This document shows positions 15,265 through 22,918 of a stretch of 25,009 nucleotides of DNA, piece after piece. The notes below the pieces were generated by a model that saw only the letters and a program-made list of their open reading frames with translations, was not told where the DNA came from and did not search any database. Each line of letters starts with the position of its first letter. Position 1 is the first letter of the stretch. Both the position numbers and the translations under genes were made by a program. Source of the DNA: an uncultured Alistipes sp. (lineage in GTDB: Bacteria; Bacteroidota; Bacteroidia; Bacteroidales; Rikenellaceae); the NCBI GenBank assembly GCA_904502075.1, contig CAJGDL010000005.1, forward strand, positions 1-25,009, written 5' to 3'.

Positions 15265-16146
15265 CTAATAAAGGTAAATCTTGCTGCTTTTCATATTCAC
15301 AAATCGGTTCACGGCCAAGGCCGTAAAGAGGAGCGAGAGCAGACACCCCAAGCCGATCATCGCCCCCACGATCGCCCCCACCTTTTCGAGGGTCGCCAAG
15401 TTTGTGAGTTCGGGCACCGTCTCATTCAGGCCGTAGAGCGAGGCTCCGAAGAGGATCGCCGCCCCCAGGCCGGCCCATATCCCCTGCACCACGGCATCGC
15501 CAAGGAAGGGGCGCATGATATACCACTTGGTCGCCCCCACCAACTTCATCGTGTTGATCAGGTAGCGTTTCGAGTAGATCGCAAGGCGGATGGTGTTGGC
15601 CAGCAGGATGAGCGAGATCACCAGCAAAGCCCCTCCGAAGAGGATCAGCACAAAGCGAATCTTTCCCACCGTGCGGTATAGGCGCTCGGCCATGTGGGCC
15701 GGGTAGCTGACGCGCTCCACCCCCTCGAGTTGCTCGAGTCGGGCGATGATCGCCTCCACCGACTCCTCCTCCCCATTCGGGGCGGCAAGTTGCACCTCAA
15801 AACTGTCCAAGAGGGGATTCTCCTCGAGAATCTCCTCGAATTCGTGCTCAAACATCTCGCGGAAGGCACTATCTGCAGCCTTCTGCTCGCGCGTGGAGAA
15901 GTCGATCGTTCGTACCCGCGGTTCGCGCTGCAGCGCCTCACGCACCTGCTCGGTCATTTCGCTATCGGCCCCGTGCATCAACTCCACGGTGAGGGTCACC
16001 TGCTCCTCCAGGTTGCGAGCCAGGGTGATCGCTGCCGCCACCAGGTAGCCCACCGATGCCAACAGGAAGAGCACCAGCGACATGCTCATTGCAGAGACCA
16101 AGTAGGAGCGTCGCACCCTCTTTTTTAAGCGTTTATCATCCTTCAT
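15265..16146 (-). CDS. ftsX: Cell-division protein FtsX, ABC-type permease
   Basis: FtsX is the membrane half of the FtsEX complex, which controls peptidoglycan hydrolases at the division site. The 293-residue protein has the family layout: a basic cytoplasmic N-terminus, a transmembrane helix (about 17-42), a periplasmic domain of about 120 residues, then three more helices with the FtsX-type segment RYLINTMKLVGATKWYI, the loop after TM2 that contacts the ATPase. No ftsE lies in the window, so the ATPase partner must be elsewhere. The start ATG 16146 overlaps the last 11 nt of yfhO (ATGAAGGATGA), giving coupled translation. Confidence 0.93.
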   Translation of the reverse strand: MKDDKRLKKRVRRSYLVSAMSMSLVLFLLASVGYLVAAAITLARNLEEQVTLTVELMHGADSEMTEQVREALQREPRVRTIDFSTREQKAADSAFREMFEHEFEEILEENPLLDSFEVQLAAPNGEEESVEAIIARLEQLEGVERVSYPAHMAERLYRTVGKIRFVLILFGGALLVISLILLANTIRLAIYSKRYLINTMKLVGATKWYIMRPFLGDAVVQGIWAGLGAAILFGASLYGLNETVPELTNLATLEKVGAIVGAMIGLGCLLSLLFTALAVNRFVNMKSSKIYLY

Positions 16147-18679
16147 GCTCGTCGTGTTTTTCGGTTTTATACTTTCGGCGCCACCAGAGCACCACCCCTG
16201 CCAAGGCTCCTCCCAAAATCAGAAGCGAGCAGAGGAGCGTCACCCCTTCGACGGCGCGCCAGGCCGGGGCGCGGAATCGCCACTCCACGGTGTGTGCTCC
16301 GGCCGGCAACTGCATGCCGCGCAGCACATAGTTGGCGCGGAAATAGGGGGTCTCGACCCCATCGACATAGGCCTTCCAACCCTTGTCGTAGTAGATCTCC
16401 GAGAAGAGGGCCACGGCCGGCTCCGAAGCCTCATAAGCGTAGGTCAGGTGGTTGGGCTGGTAGGCCGTAAGGCGAATGTCGCCCACGAAGGGGCGGAGCG
16501 AGTCGGCCGGTTGCCAGGGGATACGGTCGGCCTTGTCGAGGTCGGAGCGACGGATCACGGCCACCTGCACGGGATCGACCTCGCCGAGGCGTTGCAACTC
16601 CTCTTCGGCCGAGTCGGCCACGAGGGTGTACTCCGCAAACCAGGCGGCACCGGCTGCCGTCGGTCGCCTTAACACCGAGTCGGGCGAGAGGATCACATAG
16701 CGCGTATTGAGCATATCCAGCACCCCTTCGTCGAAGCGGTTGAGGTAATGGTCGATCAGATCTTGATAGCGGGCAAGTTTGGCTCCATGGTAGCCACCCA
16801 CCGAGCGGTGGAAGTAGCTTGTCGTGGCATCGTTGAAGGGGCTCACCGTCAGGTTCAGCACGCGGTAGCCTGGCTCCGTGTCTTGAAGAATCTGGCGGTC
16901 GGCCTCGGTGGGAGTTACGCGGTTGCGGTGGGCCGTAACAAAGTTTTCGTGCGAGAGATAGCGCAGATCCACCGGTACCAGATCGACCACCACCAAGAGG
17001 CTCACCGCCCCCATCAGCAGGGCGCGATGGAGCCCTCGGCGTAGGTAGAGCCACACGGCTGAGGCGGTCAGCAACACCAGCACCAACGATCGCCACGCAT
17101 CGCGGGCCATGATCGAGGCTCGCTCCGTGGCCATCGCCCGAGCGGCGGTATGACCCAACTCGATATCGAGCCCTTGGCGCAACTCCTCCTCCATCCCCGC
17201 CTGACGGAACCACTCGCCAAACTGCTCGGTGAGCTGCTCCTCGGAGGCGGCATAGCCGAAGTCGAAGAGGTGCGATCCTGCCACGGCAAAGAGCAGACAG
17301 AGGCCGCCAACCACCCCCGTGGCCCAAGCCAGGGCACGCAGGGCGCGGCTCTGCTCCTGCGGTTCATCGGCCCGAAGCGCAGAGAGCTTTGCCAGGGCAA
17401 AGGCCAACATCAGAGGAGCGGTCCACTGCACCACCACGAGGAACATCGAGACGGTGCGGAACTTGTTGTAGCCGGGCAGGAGGCGGAACATGAGTTCGGT
17501 AAATCCCATGAAATGGGAGCCCCAGGCCAAAAAGAGGGCGAGCAACGAGGCGGCGACCACCCACCAGCGGTCGCGACCACCCACCAGCAGGAGTCCCATC
17601 ACCGCCAGGAAGATCACCACGGCTCCTAGGTAGGTGGGTCCCGCCGTGAAGGGCTGATCCCCCCAATAGAGGGGCAGTTGGCGGGCCAAATCCGAGAGCC
17701 CATAGGGGCGCAACGCCTCGGCCACCTCTCCATCGCGGGCAAACGAGCGCATCGAATCACCCCCCATGAAGTCGGGGATGAGCAGGTTCCAACTCTCGGC
17801 CGGGCCGTAACTCCATGCCGTAGCATAGGCCAAGTCGAGCCCCTCGGCACTTGAATCTCCCTTCTCGGCCACCAATTCCGAGCCTCCGCGAATTGTATCT
17901 TTCGTATGTTGTAGCGTATACCACAGGGGCGAGAAATTGGAGCCCACGGCCACCAAGCCGGCCACCGCAAGCAGGGCCGTGCGCTTCGCAAACTCTTTCA
18001 GTCGCTTCTCCACCACGGCAAAATAGCCCTCGGAGAGCCACATCAAGGCCATGGCCACCAGGAAGTAGTAGGTGATCTGTGGATGGTTGGCCCCGATCTC
18101 GAGCGAGGCAAAGAGGGCGGTCAAAAGAGCCCCTGTCCAGGGTTTTTTACGCAGGGCGAGCCACGCGCCACCCATCATGGGCGGGGCATAGACCAGGGCC
18201 CACATCTTGGTGATGTGTCCCGCCCCGATAATCAGCAGAAAGTAGGTCGAGAGGCCGTAGGCCAGCGACGGGGCCACCGCCACGCGGGTACCGAACCCCA
18301 TCATGCGGAGCATAAGCCACATGGCGAGCATGGCAAAGAAGAGGAAGGCGGCCGGGGTGTCGATCAGGCGAACCACCTGTCCCAGCGTGTTTTTCACCAA
18401 TTGTGCGGGGTAGGCCACATTGATCAGGTAGGCCGGCATGCCGCCAAACATTCCTCCGGTCCACTGGGGATCCTCACCCGTCTGGGCACGACATTGGCGA
18501 ATGTCGTGGGCCATACCCTCGTACTGCACCACATCGTGCTGAGGCAACTCCTCTCCCGCAAACTGCGGAGCGAAATAGAGGGCACTGACGACAAAAAAGA
18601 GCAATGCGACCCCCACAAATGCGAGTGCTGATCTCCATCCATGCGAGAGCCCCCGAAACCTCCAAAGTCGATGATTCAT
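16136..18679 (-). CDS. YfhO family large membrane protein
   Basis: This polytopic inner-membrane protein of about 847 residues has many hydrophobic helices, resembling the GT-C glycosyltransferase-like YfhO family. The ATG at 18679 (MNHRLWRFRG) is preferred: the frame is open to 18742, but a TAnnTTTG promoter lies at 18704-18711 inside that extension. Recognisable features are the N-terminal helix, an extracytoplasmic loop with HDVVQYEGMAHDI and WTGGMFGGMPAYL, about a dozen helices, and a soluble C-terminal part with the characteristic EIYYDKGWKAYVDG before a final helix and a basic tail. In Firmicutes YfhO is tied to lipoteichoic acid glycosylation; in this phylum the substrate is unknown. 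It leads the ftsX-DUF3098-uppP-truB-queA string. Confidence 0.88.
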   Translation of the reverse strand: MNHRLWRFRGLSHGWRSALAFVGVALLFFVVSALYFAPQFAGEELPQHDVVQYEGMAHDIRQCRAQTGEDPQWTGGMFGGMPAYLINVAYPAQLVKNTLGQVVRLIDTPAAFLFFAMLAMWLMLRMMGFGTRVAVAPSLAYGLSTYFLLIIGAGHITKMWALVYAPPMMGGAWLALRKKPWTGALLTALFASLEIGANHPQITYYFLVAMALMWLSEGYFAVVEKRLKEFAKRTALLAVAGLVAVGSNFSPLWYTLQHTKDTIRGGSELVAEKGDSSAEGLDLAYATAWSYGPAESWNLLIPDFMGGDSMRSFARDGEVAEALRPYGLSDLARQLPLYWGDQPFTAGPTYLGAVVIFLAVMGLLLVGGRDRWWVVAASLLALFLAWGSHFMGFTELMFRLLPGYNKFRTVSMFLVVVQWTAPLMLAFALAKLSALRADEPQEQSRALRALAWATGVVGGLCLLFAVAGSHLFDFGYAASEEQLTEQFGEWFRQAGMEEELRQGLDIELGHTAARAMATERASIMARDAWRSLVLVLLTASAVWLYLRRGLHRALLMGAVSLLVVVDLVPVDLRYLSHENFVTAHRNRVTPTEADRQILQDTEPGYRVLNLTVSPFNDATTSYFHRSVGGYHGAKLARYQDLIDHYLNRFDEGVLDMLNTRYVILSPDSVLRRPTAAGAAWFAEYTLVADSAEEELQRLGEVDPVQVAVIRRSDLDKADRIPWQPADSLRPFVGDIRLTAYQPNHLTYAYEASEPAVALFSEIYYDKGWKAYVDGVETPYFRANYVLRGMQLPAGAHTVEWRFRAPAWRAVEGVTLLCSLLILGGALAGVVLWWRRKYKTEKHDEHEG

Positions 18680-18703
18680 AAAAATCGAAATTTTTCCAAT
18701 TTG

Positions 18704-18711
18704 CAAAGGTA
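18704..18711 (-). promoter_or_regulatory. -7 promoter element of the yfhO operon
   Basis: On the minus strand 18711-18704 reads TACCTTTG, an exact TAnnTTTG match 24 nt upstream of the yfhO ATG. It is followed by an AT-rich leader. No good -33 was seen. Confidence 0.65.
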
Positions 18712-18816
18712 CGATAATTTTGCGGATTTTCGGACGCCACACCTAAATTATAGGATTTTTTTGACGGAATAATCGTTTTTCGCGCGCAAAAAAGCCTGTT
18801 TTGCAAACTTTTTCAC

Positions 18817-18824
18817 TATCTTTG
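18817..18824 (+). promoter_or_regulatory. -7 promoter element of the prenyl synthase gene
   Basis: TATCTTTG on the plus strand matches TAnnTTTG, about 75 nt before the ATG at 18899. A TTTG at 18800-18803 is too close to be a normal -33. Together with the element at 18704-18711 it forms a divergent promoter pair in this 219-nt intergenic region. Confidence 0.6.
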
Positions 18825-18898
18825 CAAGATATAGAACGGGGTTTTGGCGTGGATTGATCCGCACCAAAAAGCCCGAATCCGAAAACCGCAATAGTTTT

Positions 18899-19885
18899 AT
18901 GATGACACTCGATGCGATTCGCCGACCGATCGAAGGGCTTTTGAAGGAGTTCGATGCGTTTGTCGGAGCGCAGTTCACCACCGACGGAGAGCTTCTCTCC
19001 GAAATGCTGACCCACGCCCTCTCGTCGCGTGGCAAGGGGATTCGCCCCATGCTTGTCCTTCTCTCGGCCCTGCTCCATGCGGGCGATGAGAGCCGCGTAG
19101 GACGCCGTAGCCACATTGCCGCCATGCTGGTCGAGATGATCCACACCGCTTCGCTGATCCACGACGATGTGATCGACGAGGCCGACCAACGTCGCGGAAA
19201 ACCCTCGGCCAACGCCCTTTGGCAATCGCGCAATGCGGTGTTGTTGGGCGACTTTATCCTGGCACGAAATCTGTCGATCGGCCTCGAGAGTGGGCAGTTC
19301 GATCTGGTGACCCACATCACCCGTGCCATGACCACCCTTTGTGAGGGCGAGGTGCTACAAAGCGAGAGCGCCCGCAAGCAACTCACCTCTCGCGAGCGCT
19401 ACTTCGATGTCATTCGCCGCAAAACAGCCTCGCTGCTGGCCGTCAGTGCCTCGGCCGGAGCCCTCTCGGTGGGGGCCCGCCAGGAGGAGGTGGAGCGCAT
19501 GCACCGCATCGGTGAGGTGCTCGGCATGGCCTTCCAGATTCAGGACGACATCTTGGACTTCCTGCAGGAGGCCAAGACCGGCAAACCGAGGAATAACGAC
19601 CTGCGTGAGGGGAAGATCACCCTGCCGCTGCTCCATGTGCTGGAGCGCGCCTCCGAGGAGCGTCGTGAAGAGCTCCTGAAGCGTCTTTCGGCCTGTCATG
19701 CCGACGAACAGGAGGTAAACTATCTGCAAACCGTGGTTGAAAATTGCGGAGGCTTGGCGGAGGCCCGCCGTGTGATGGAGGAGTACATCGAGGAGGCTCT
19801 GCACCTGCTGAGCCACTACCCCGCCTCCGAGGCCCGCTCCTCGCTCGAGGGGCTGGCGCGCTTCATCGTGGAGCGACTCTCCTAA
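18899..19885 (+). CDS. Long-chain trans-polyprenyl diphosphate synthase
   Basis: This cytoplasmic enzyme condenses isopentenyl diphosphate onto an allylic primer to make the long all-trans chain used for menaquinone. The product (328 residues from ATG 18899; a second ATG follows at 18902) has the IPP-binding GKGIRP (45-50), the first aspartate-rich motif DDVID (89-93) in SLIHDDVIDEADQRRG and the second, DDILD (216-220), in FQIQDDILDF. Small residues, Ala and Ser, lie five and four positions before DDVID, which fits a long-chain product over a farnesyl or geranylgeranyl one. The frame extends upstream only to a TTG at 18854, which is less likely as a start. The neighbouring uppP works on the other (cis) polyprenyl carrier, so there is no direct pathway link. 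Confidence 0.94.
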   Translation: MMTLDAIRRPIEGLLKEFDAFVGAQFTTDGELLSEMLTHALSSRGKGIRPMLVLLSALLHAGDESRVGRRSHIAAMLVEMIHTASLIHDDVIDEADQRRGKPSANALWQSRNAVLLGDFILARNLSIGLESGQFDLVTHITRAMTTLCEGEVLQSESARKQLTSRERYFDVIRRKTASLLAVSASAGALSVGARQEEVERMHRIGEVLGMAFQIQDDILDFLQEAKTGKPRNNDLREGKITLPLLHVLERASEERREELLKRLSACHADEQEVNYLQTVVENCGGLAEARRVMEEYIEEALHLLSHYPASEARSSLEGLARFIVERLS

Positions 19886-19953
19886 AACATTGCAAAGTCC
19901 CCTTAAAACAGATTCAAAAGCCCACACCAAAGCCTCTTGAAACAAGAACTAAT

Positions 19954-19959
19954 AAGGAG
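19954..19959 (+). promoter_or_regulatory. Strong Shine-Dalgarno site before the MFS gene
   Basis: AAGGAG lies 8 nt before ATG 19968. Such a clear site is uncommon among the other genes here, most of which have AT-rich leaders and no obvious Shine-Dalgarno sequence. It fixes the MFS start and hints at stronger translation. Confidence 0.6.
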
Positions 19960-19967
19960 TCGAAAAT

Positions 19968-21239
19968 ATGAACAAAGGTGTTAAAAATGAAAACTATGCA
20001 CTGCCGATTGCAGTGATGTTTTCTCTCTTTTTCATGATTGCCTTCGTAACCAACTTTGCCGGTTCGATGGGGGTCATCGTACAAAACCAATTTGGGGCAA
20101 GCAACGCCCTCTCGCAGCTCGGCACCCTGGCCAACTTCATCGCCTACGCCTGCATGGGCATCCCTGCGGGTGTGATTCTGAAGCGCAAAGGCTACAAATT
20201 CACCTCGCTGGCGGCCGTGACGGTCGGCTTCGTGGGGGTGGGTATCCAATTCCTATCGGGCTATGCGGAGTCGTTTGCAGTCTATGTGTTGGGAGCCTTC
20301 GTGGCCGGCTTCTCGATGTGTATGCTCAACATCGTGGTGAACCCGATGCTCAATACCTTGGGTGGAGGTGGCAACAAGGGAAACCAACTCCTGCAACTCG
20401 GCGGTTCGTGCAACTCGGTGGGAGGCACCATCGCCCCCATCCTGCTGGGCTATCTGATTGGTGGTGAGGCCGAGGAGGCCACCGTGGGACAGGCGGCACC
20501 CGCCATGATTATTGCCATGGCTATCTTTGCCTTGGCCTTCGTGGTGATCGCCCTCACCCGCATCCCCGAGCCCCACATGGAGCGCCCCGAGGAGCGCGCC
20601 GAGCGACTCAGCGGCCAAAAGACGAAAGATCCTCACGGCCCCCTTTCGTTCCGCCACTTTGTGCTGGGAGCCGTAGCCATCTTCTTCTATGTGGGTATCG
20701 AGGTGGGTATTCCGAACATCGCCAACCTCTACATGTCCGACCTGGAGTGGGTAGGCCCCGCCGTGGCCGGTACGCTGGTCGGTAGTTACTGGTTCCTGAT
20801 GATGTGCGGCCGCCTGGTGGGCGGTGCCGTGAGTGCCAAGATCTCGTCGCGCACGATGCTCTCCACGGTCTCGATTGCAGCCATCGGCTTCATCCTCTGC
20901 CTGATCCTCATCCCCGAGAGCCACCATATCTCGATCTTCGGCAACGAAGTTCCCCTAAAGATGCTCTTCATGCTGCTTTGCGGCCTCTGCACCTCGGTGA
21001 TGTGGGGGGCGATCTTCAACCTTGCAGCCGAGGGGCTGGGCAAATACACCCCCGCCGCCTCGGGTATCTTCATGGCCTTGGTCTGCGGAGGCGGTATCCT
21101 CCCCTTCATTCAGGGCTATGCCGCCGACCTGGTGGGCTTCGTGCAGAGTTACTGGGTGATCGTGGCCGCCTTGGGCTACCTGCTCTTCTATGCCCTTGTA
21201 GGCTCGAAAAACGTAAACCGCGATATTCCGACGAATTAG
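19968..21239 (+). CDS. MFS sugar transporter, FHS/NagP-like
   Basis: This 423-residue polytopic transporter has about 12 predicted helices, with the central cytoplasmic loop at RIPEPHMERPEERAERL. The block LNIVVNPMLNTLGGGGNKG followed by LLQLGGSCNSVGGTIAP resembles the ...N.VVNP....LG....... of the fucose:H+ symporter (FHS) branch, which imports sugars such as fucose, glucose/galactose or N-acetylglucosamine by proton symport. EVGIPNIANLY and the late helix GAIFNLAAEGLGKYTPAASG are also family-like. The substrate cannot be assigned: the acidic proton-coupling residue known from FucP helix 1 is not obvious here (VTNFAGSMG). It lies 82 nt after the prenyl synthase, with its own AAGGAG site. Confidence 0.85.
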   Translation: MNKGVKNENYALPIAVMFSLFFMIAFVTNFAGSMGVIVQNQFGASNALSQLGTLANFIAYACMGIPAGVILKRKGYKFTSLAAVTVGFVGVGIQFLSGYAESFAVYVLGAFVAGFSMCMLNIVVNPMLNTLGGGGNKGNQLLQLGGSCNSVGGTIAPILLGYLIGGEAEEATVGQAAPAMIIAMAIFALAFVVIALTRIPEPHMERPEERAERLSGQKTKDPHGPLSFRHFVLGAVAIFFYVGIEVGIPNIANLYMSDLEWVGPAVAGTLVGSYWFLMMCGRLVGGAVSAKISSRTMLSTVSIAAIGFILCLILIPESHHISIFGNEVPLKMLFMLLCGLCTSVMWGAIFNLAAEGLGKYTPAASGIFMALVCGGGILPFIQGYAADLVGFVQSYWVIVAALGYLLFYALVGSKNVNRDIPTN

Positions 21240-21262
21240 GTTTTATAATTCTGAATTAAAAA

Positions 21263-21293
21263 ATTCCTAACTCCACATTCCTAATATTCCTAA
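21263..21293 (+). repeat. Three direct copies of ATTCCTAA
   Basis: ATTCCTAA occurs at 21263-21270, 21277-21284 and 21286-21293, upstream of the rlmD promoter. The spacing is irregular (14 and 9 nt between starts). It could be a protein-binding array or a drifted short repeat. Confidence 0.6.
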
Positions 21294-21296
21294 TTG

Positions 21297-21333
21297 TTTT
21301 GTATCTTTGCGCTTCAAGCGTAAAGATACAAAA
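21297..21333 (+). promoter_or_regulatory. rlmD promoter within a 37-bp inverted repeat
   Basis: The left arm TTTTGTATCTTTGCGCTT (21297-21314) and right arm AAGCGTAAAGATACAAAA (21316-21333) pair over 18 bp with one mismatch around a single central C. The left arm contains TATCTTTG (21302-21309), an exact TAnnTTTG -7 element, 29 nt before the rlmD ATG. The start of transcription would fall near the symmetry centre, so the repeat may act as an operator or form a hairpin at the extreme 5' end of the mRNA. Confidence 0.65.
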
Positions 21334-21338
21334 CTTTT

Positions 21339-22751
21339 ATGGCTCGCAAAAAACAGAATTACCCCCTGATCGAGGGGCTTGAGATAACCACCCTTGCCGC
21401 CGAAGGCAAGGCGATGGGGCGTTGGAACGACCAGGTGGTCTTTGTCCCGATGACCGTCCCGGGCGATGTGGTCGATGTGCAGATCCGTGTCAAACGCCGC
21501 CGCTTCATGGAGGGCTTCGTGGTCAACTACCGGAAGCACTCCGATCGAAAAATCGAACCCTTCTGCCACCACTTCGGAGTGTGTGGCGGCTGCAAGTGGC
21601 AAAACCTGGGCTACGAGGAGCAGCTGAAGTTCAAGACCGAGCAGGTGCGCGACCAACTCACGCGCATCGGTAAGGTGGAACTTCCCGAGATCCGTCCCTG
21701 CCTCGGTTCGGCCAAGACCCAATTCTACCGCAACAAGTTGGAGTACACCTTCGCCGACCGCCGTTGGATGACCTACGAGGAGATCGCCGATGCCGGCCGC
21801 GAGATCACCCCTGAGCCGGCCCTCGGATTCCACATTCCCAACATGTTCGACAAGGTGCTCGATATTGAAAAGTGTTGGTTGCAGGCCGACCCGTCGAATG
21901 CCATCCGCCTAGAGATCAAGCGCTTCTGCGTGGAGCACGGCTACGAGTTCTATCACGCCCGCGAGCACTCGGGGCTGATGCGCAACATCGTGATCCGCAC
22001 CGCCTCCACGGGCGAGATCATGCTCATCGTGGTCTTCAACAGCGACGACAAAGAGCGCATCGAGGCGCTGATGAGCCATCTGCACACCACCTTCCCCGAG
22101 ATCACTTCACTGATCTACATGGTCAATACGAAGTGGAACGATTCGTTGGGCGACCAGGAGCCTATCCTCTTCGCCGGCAAGGATCATATTTTGGAGGAGA
22201 TGGAGGGGCTGAAGTTCAAGGTGGGCCCGAAATCCTTCTACCAGACCAACTCCGAACAGGCCTACGAACTCTATAAGGTGGCTCGCGACTTTGCCGACCT
22301 GAAGCCCGAGGAGACCCTCTACGACCTCTACACCGGCACGGGTACGATCGCCAACTTCTGCGCCTCGCGCTGCCACAAAGTGGTGGGCATCGAGTATGTC
22401 CCCGAGGCGATCGAGGATGCAAAGGTCAACTCCGCGATGAACCGAATCGAGAACACCACCTTCTATGCCGGCGACATGAAGGCGGTCTTGAACGACGATT
22501 TTGTGGCCAAGAACGGCCGTCCCGATGTGATCATCCTCGACCCGCCCCGAGCCGGTGTCGACGAGCCGGTGATCGACGTGATCCTTCGTGCCGCCCCCGA
22601 ACGCATTGTCTATGTGAGTTGCAACCCCGCCACCCAGGCCCGCGACCTGGCCCTCATGGACGGCCTCTATCGCGTGGAGGCGGTGCAGCCGGTCGATATG
22701 TTCCCCCACACCCACCATGTGGAGAATGTGGTCAAGTTGGTGCGACGATAA
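21339..22751 (+). CDS. rlmD: 23S rRNA (uracil-5-)-methyltransferase, RlmD/RumA type
   Basis: This cytoplasmic enzyme transfers a methyl group from SAM to C5 of a uridine in 23S rRNA (U1939 for E. coli RlmD). The 470-residue protein has an N-terminal TRAM domain (about 8-66), then the iron-sulfur motif C76-x5-C82-x2-C85 (CHHFGVCGGCKWQ) with a likely fourth ligand at C179. The Rossmann methyltransferase domain follows, with LYDLYTGTGTI, DPPRAG, the nucleophile Cys428 in YVSCNPATQARDL and the base Glu462 in HHVENV. All catalytic parts are present. In Bacteroidota, RlmD-type proteins are sometimes split by target site (U747, U1939 or both), so the exact target is less certain than the chemistry. 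Confidence 0.92.
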   Translation: MARKKQNYPLIEGLEITTLAAEGKAMGRWNDQVVFVPMTVPGDVVDVQIRVKRRRFMEGFVVNYRKHSDRKIEPFCHHFGVCGGCKWQNLGYEEQLKFKTEQVRDQLTRIGKVELPEIRPCLGSAKTQFYRNKLEYTFADRRWMTYEEIADAGREITPEPALGFHIPNMFDKVLDIEKCWLQADPSNAIRLEIKRFCVEHGYEFYHAREHSGLMRNIVIRTASTGEIMLIVVFNSDDKERIEALMSHLHTTFPEITSLIYMVNTKWNDSLGDQEPILFAGKDHILEEMEGLKFKVGPKSFYQTNSEQAYELYKVARDFADLKPEETLYDLYTGTGTIANFCASRCHKVVGIEYVPEAIEDAKVNSAMNRIENTTFYAGDMKAVLNDDFVAKNGRPDVIILDPPRAGVDEPVIDVILRAAPERIVYVSCNPATQARDLALMDGLYRVEAVQPVDMFPHTHHVENVVKLVRR

Positions 22752-22812
22752 CCGCCCGCCCCTCCCTCGCGAAAATATGGCGAGCTGGGAATCGGAAAAA
22801 ACGAACTTTTTT

Positions 22813-22838
22813 GGTGTAAAGGCTTGCGCTTTTACACC
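22813..22838 (+). terminator. Intrinsic terminator of rlmD
   Basis: GGTGTAAAGGC (22813-22823) pairs with 22828-22838 over 11 bp, including one G-T wobble, around the loop TTGC. It is followed by a T-rich stretch (ATTCTTTTT). It lies about 60 nt past the rlmD stop and overlaps the promoter of the next gene. Confidence 0.75.
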
Positions 22839-22854
22839 ATTCTTTTTATATTTG
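22823..22854 (+). promoter_or_regulatory. Promoter of the FISUMP lipoprotein genes
   Basis: The -7 element TATATTTG (22847-22854) matches TAnnTTTG, and CTTG (22823-22826) sits 20 nt upstream as a 3-of-4 match to the -33 TTTG. This is the best two-part promoter in the window. It gives an AT-rich leader of about 58 nt before ATG 22919. The -33 part lies in the apex of the rlmD terminator hairpin. Confidence 0.7.
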
Positions 22855-22918
22855 CATTACAATTAGCCATGCTAAACTTTTAAATAATTTAAATTTATAA
22901 CTAAAAAGTTCAAAAACA

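Noticed and set aside
18854..18898. Upstream extension of the prenyl synthase from a TTG codon at 18854.
   Set aside because: It adds 15 residues with no family similarity, and two adjacent ATG codons at 18899 and 18902 give the expected N-terminus.
21263..21293. The ATTCCTAA copies as a small CRISPR or an insertion-sequence end.
   Set aside because: The units are only 8 bases, unevenly spaced, without spacers, Cas genes, transposase or target duplication.
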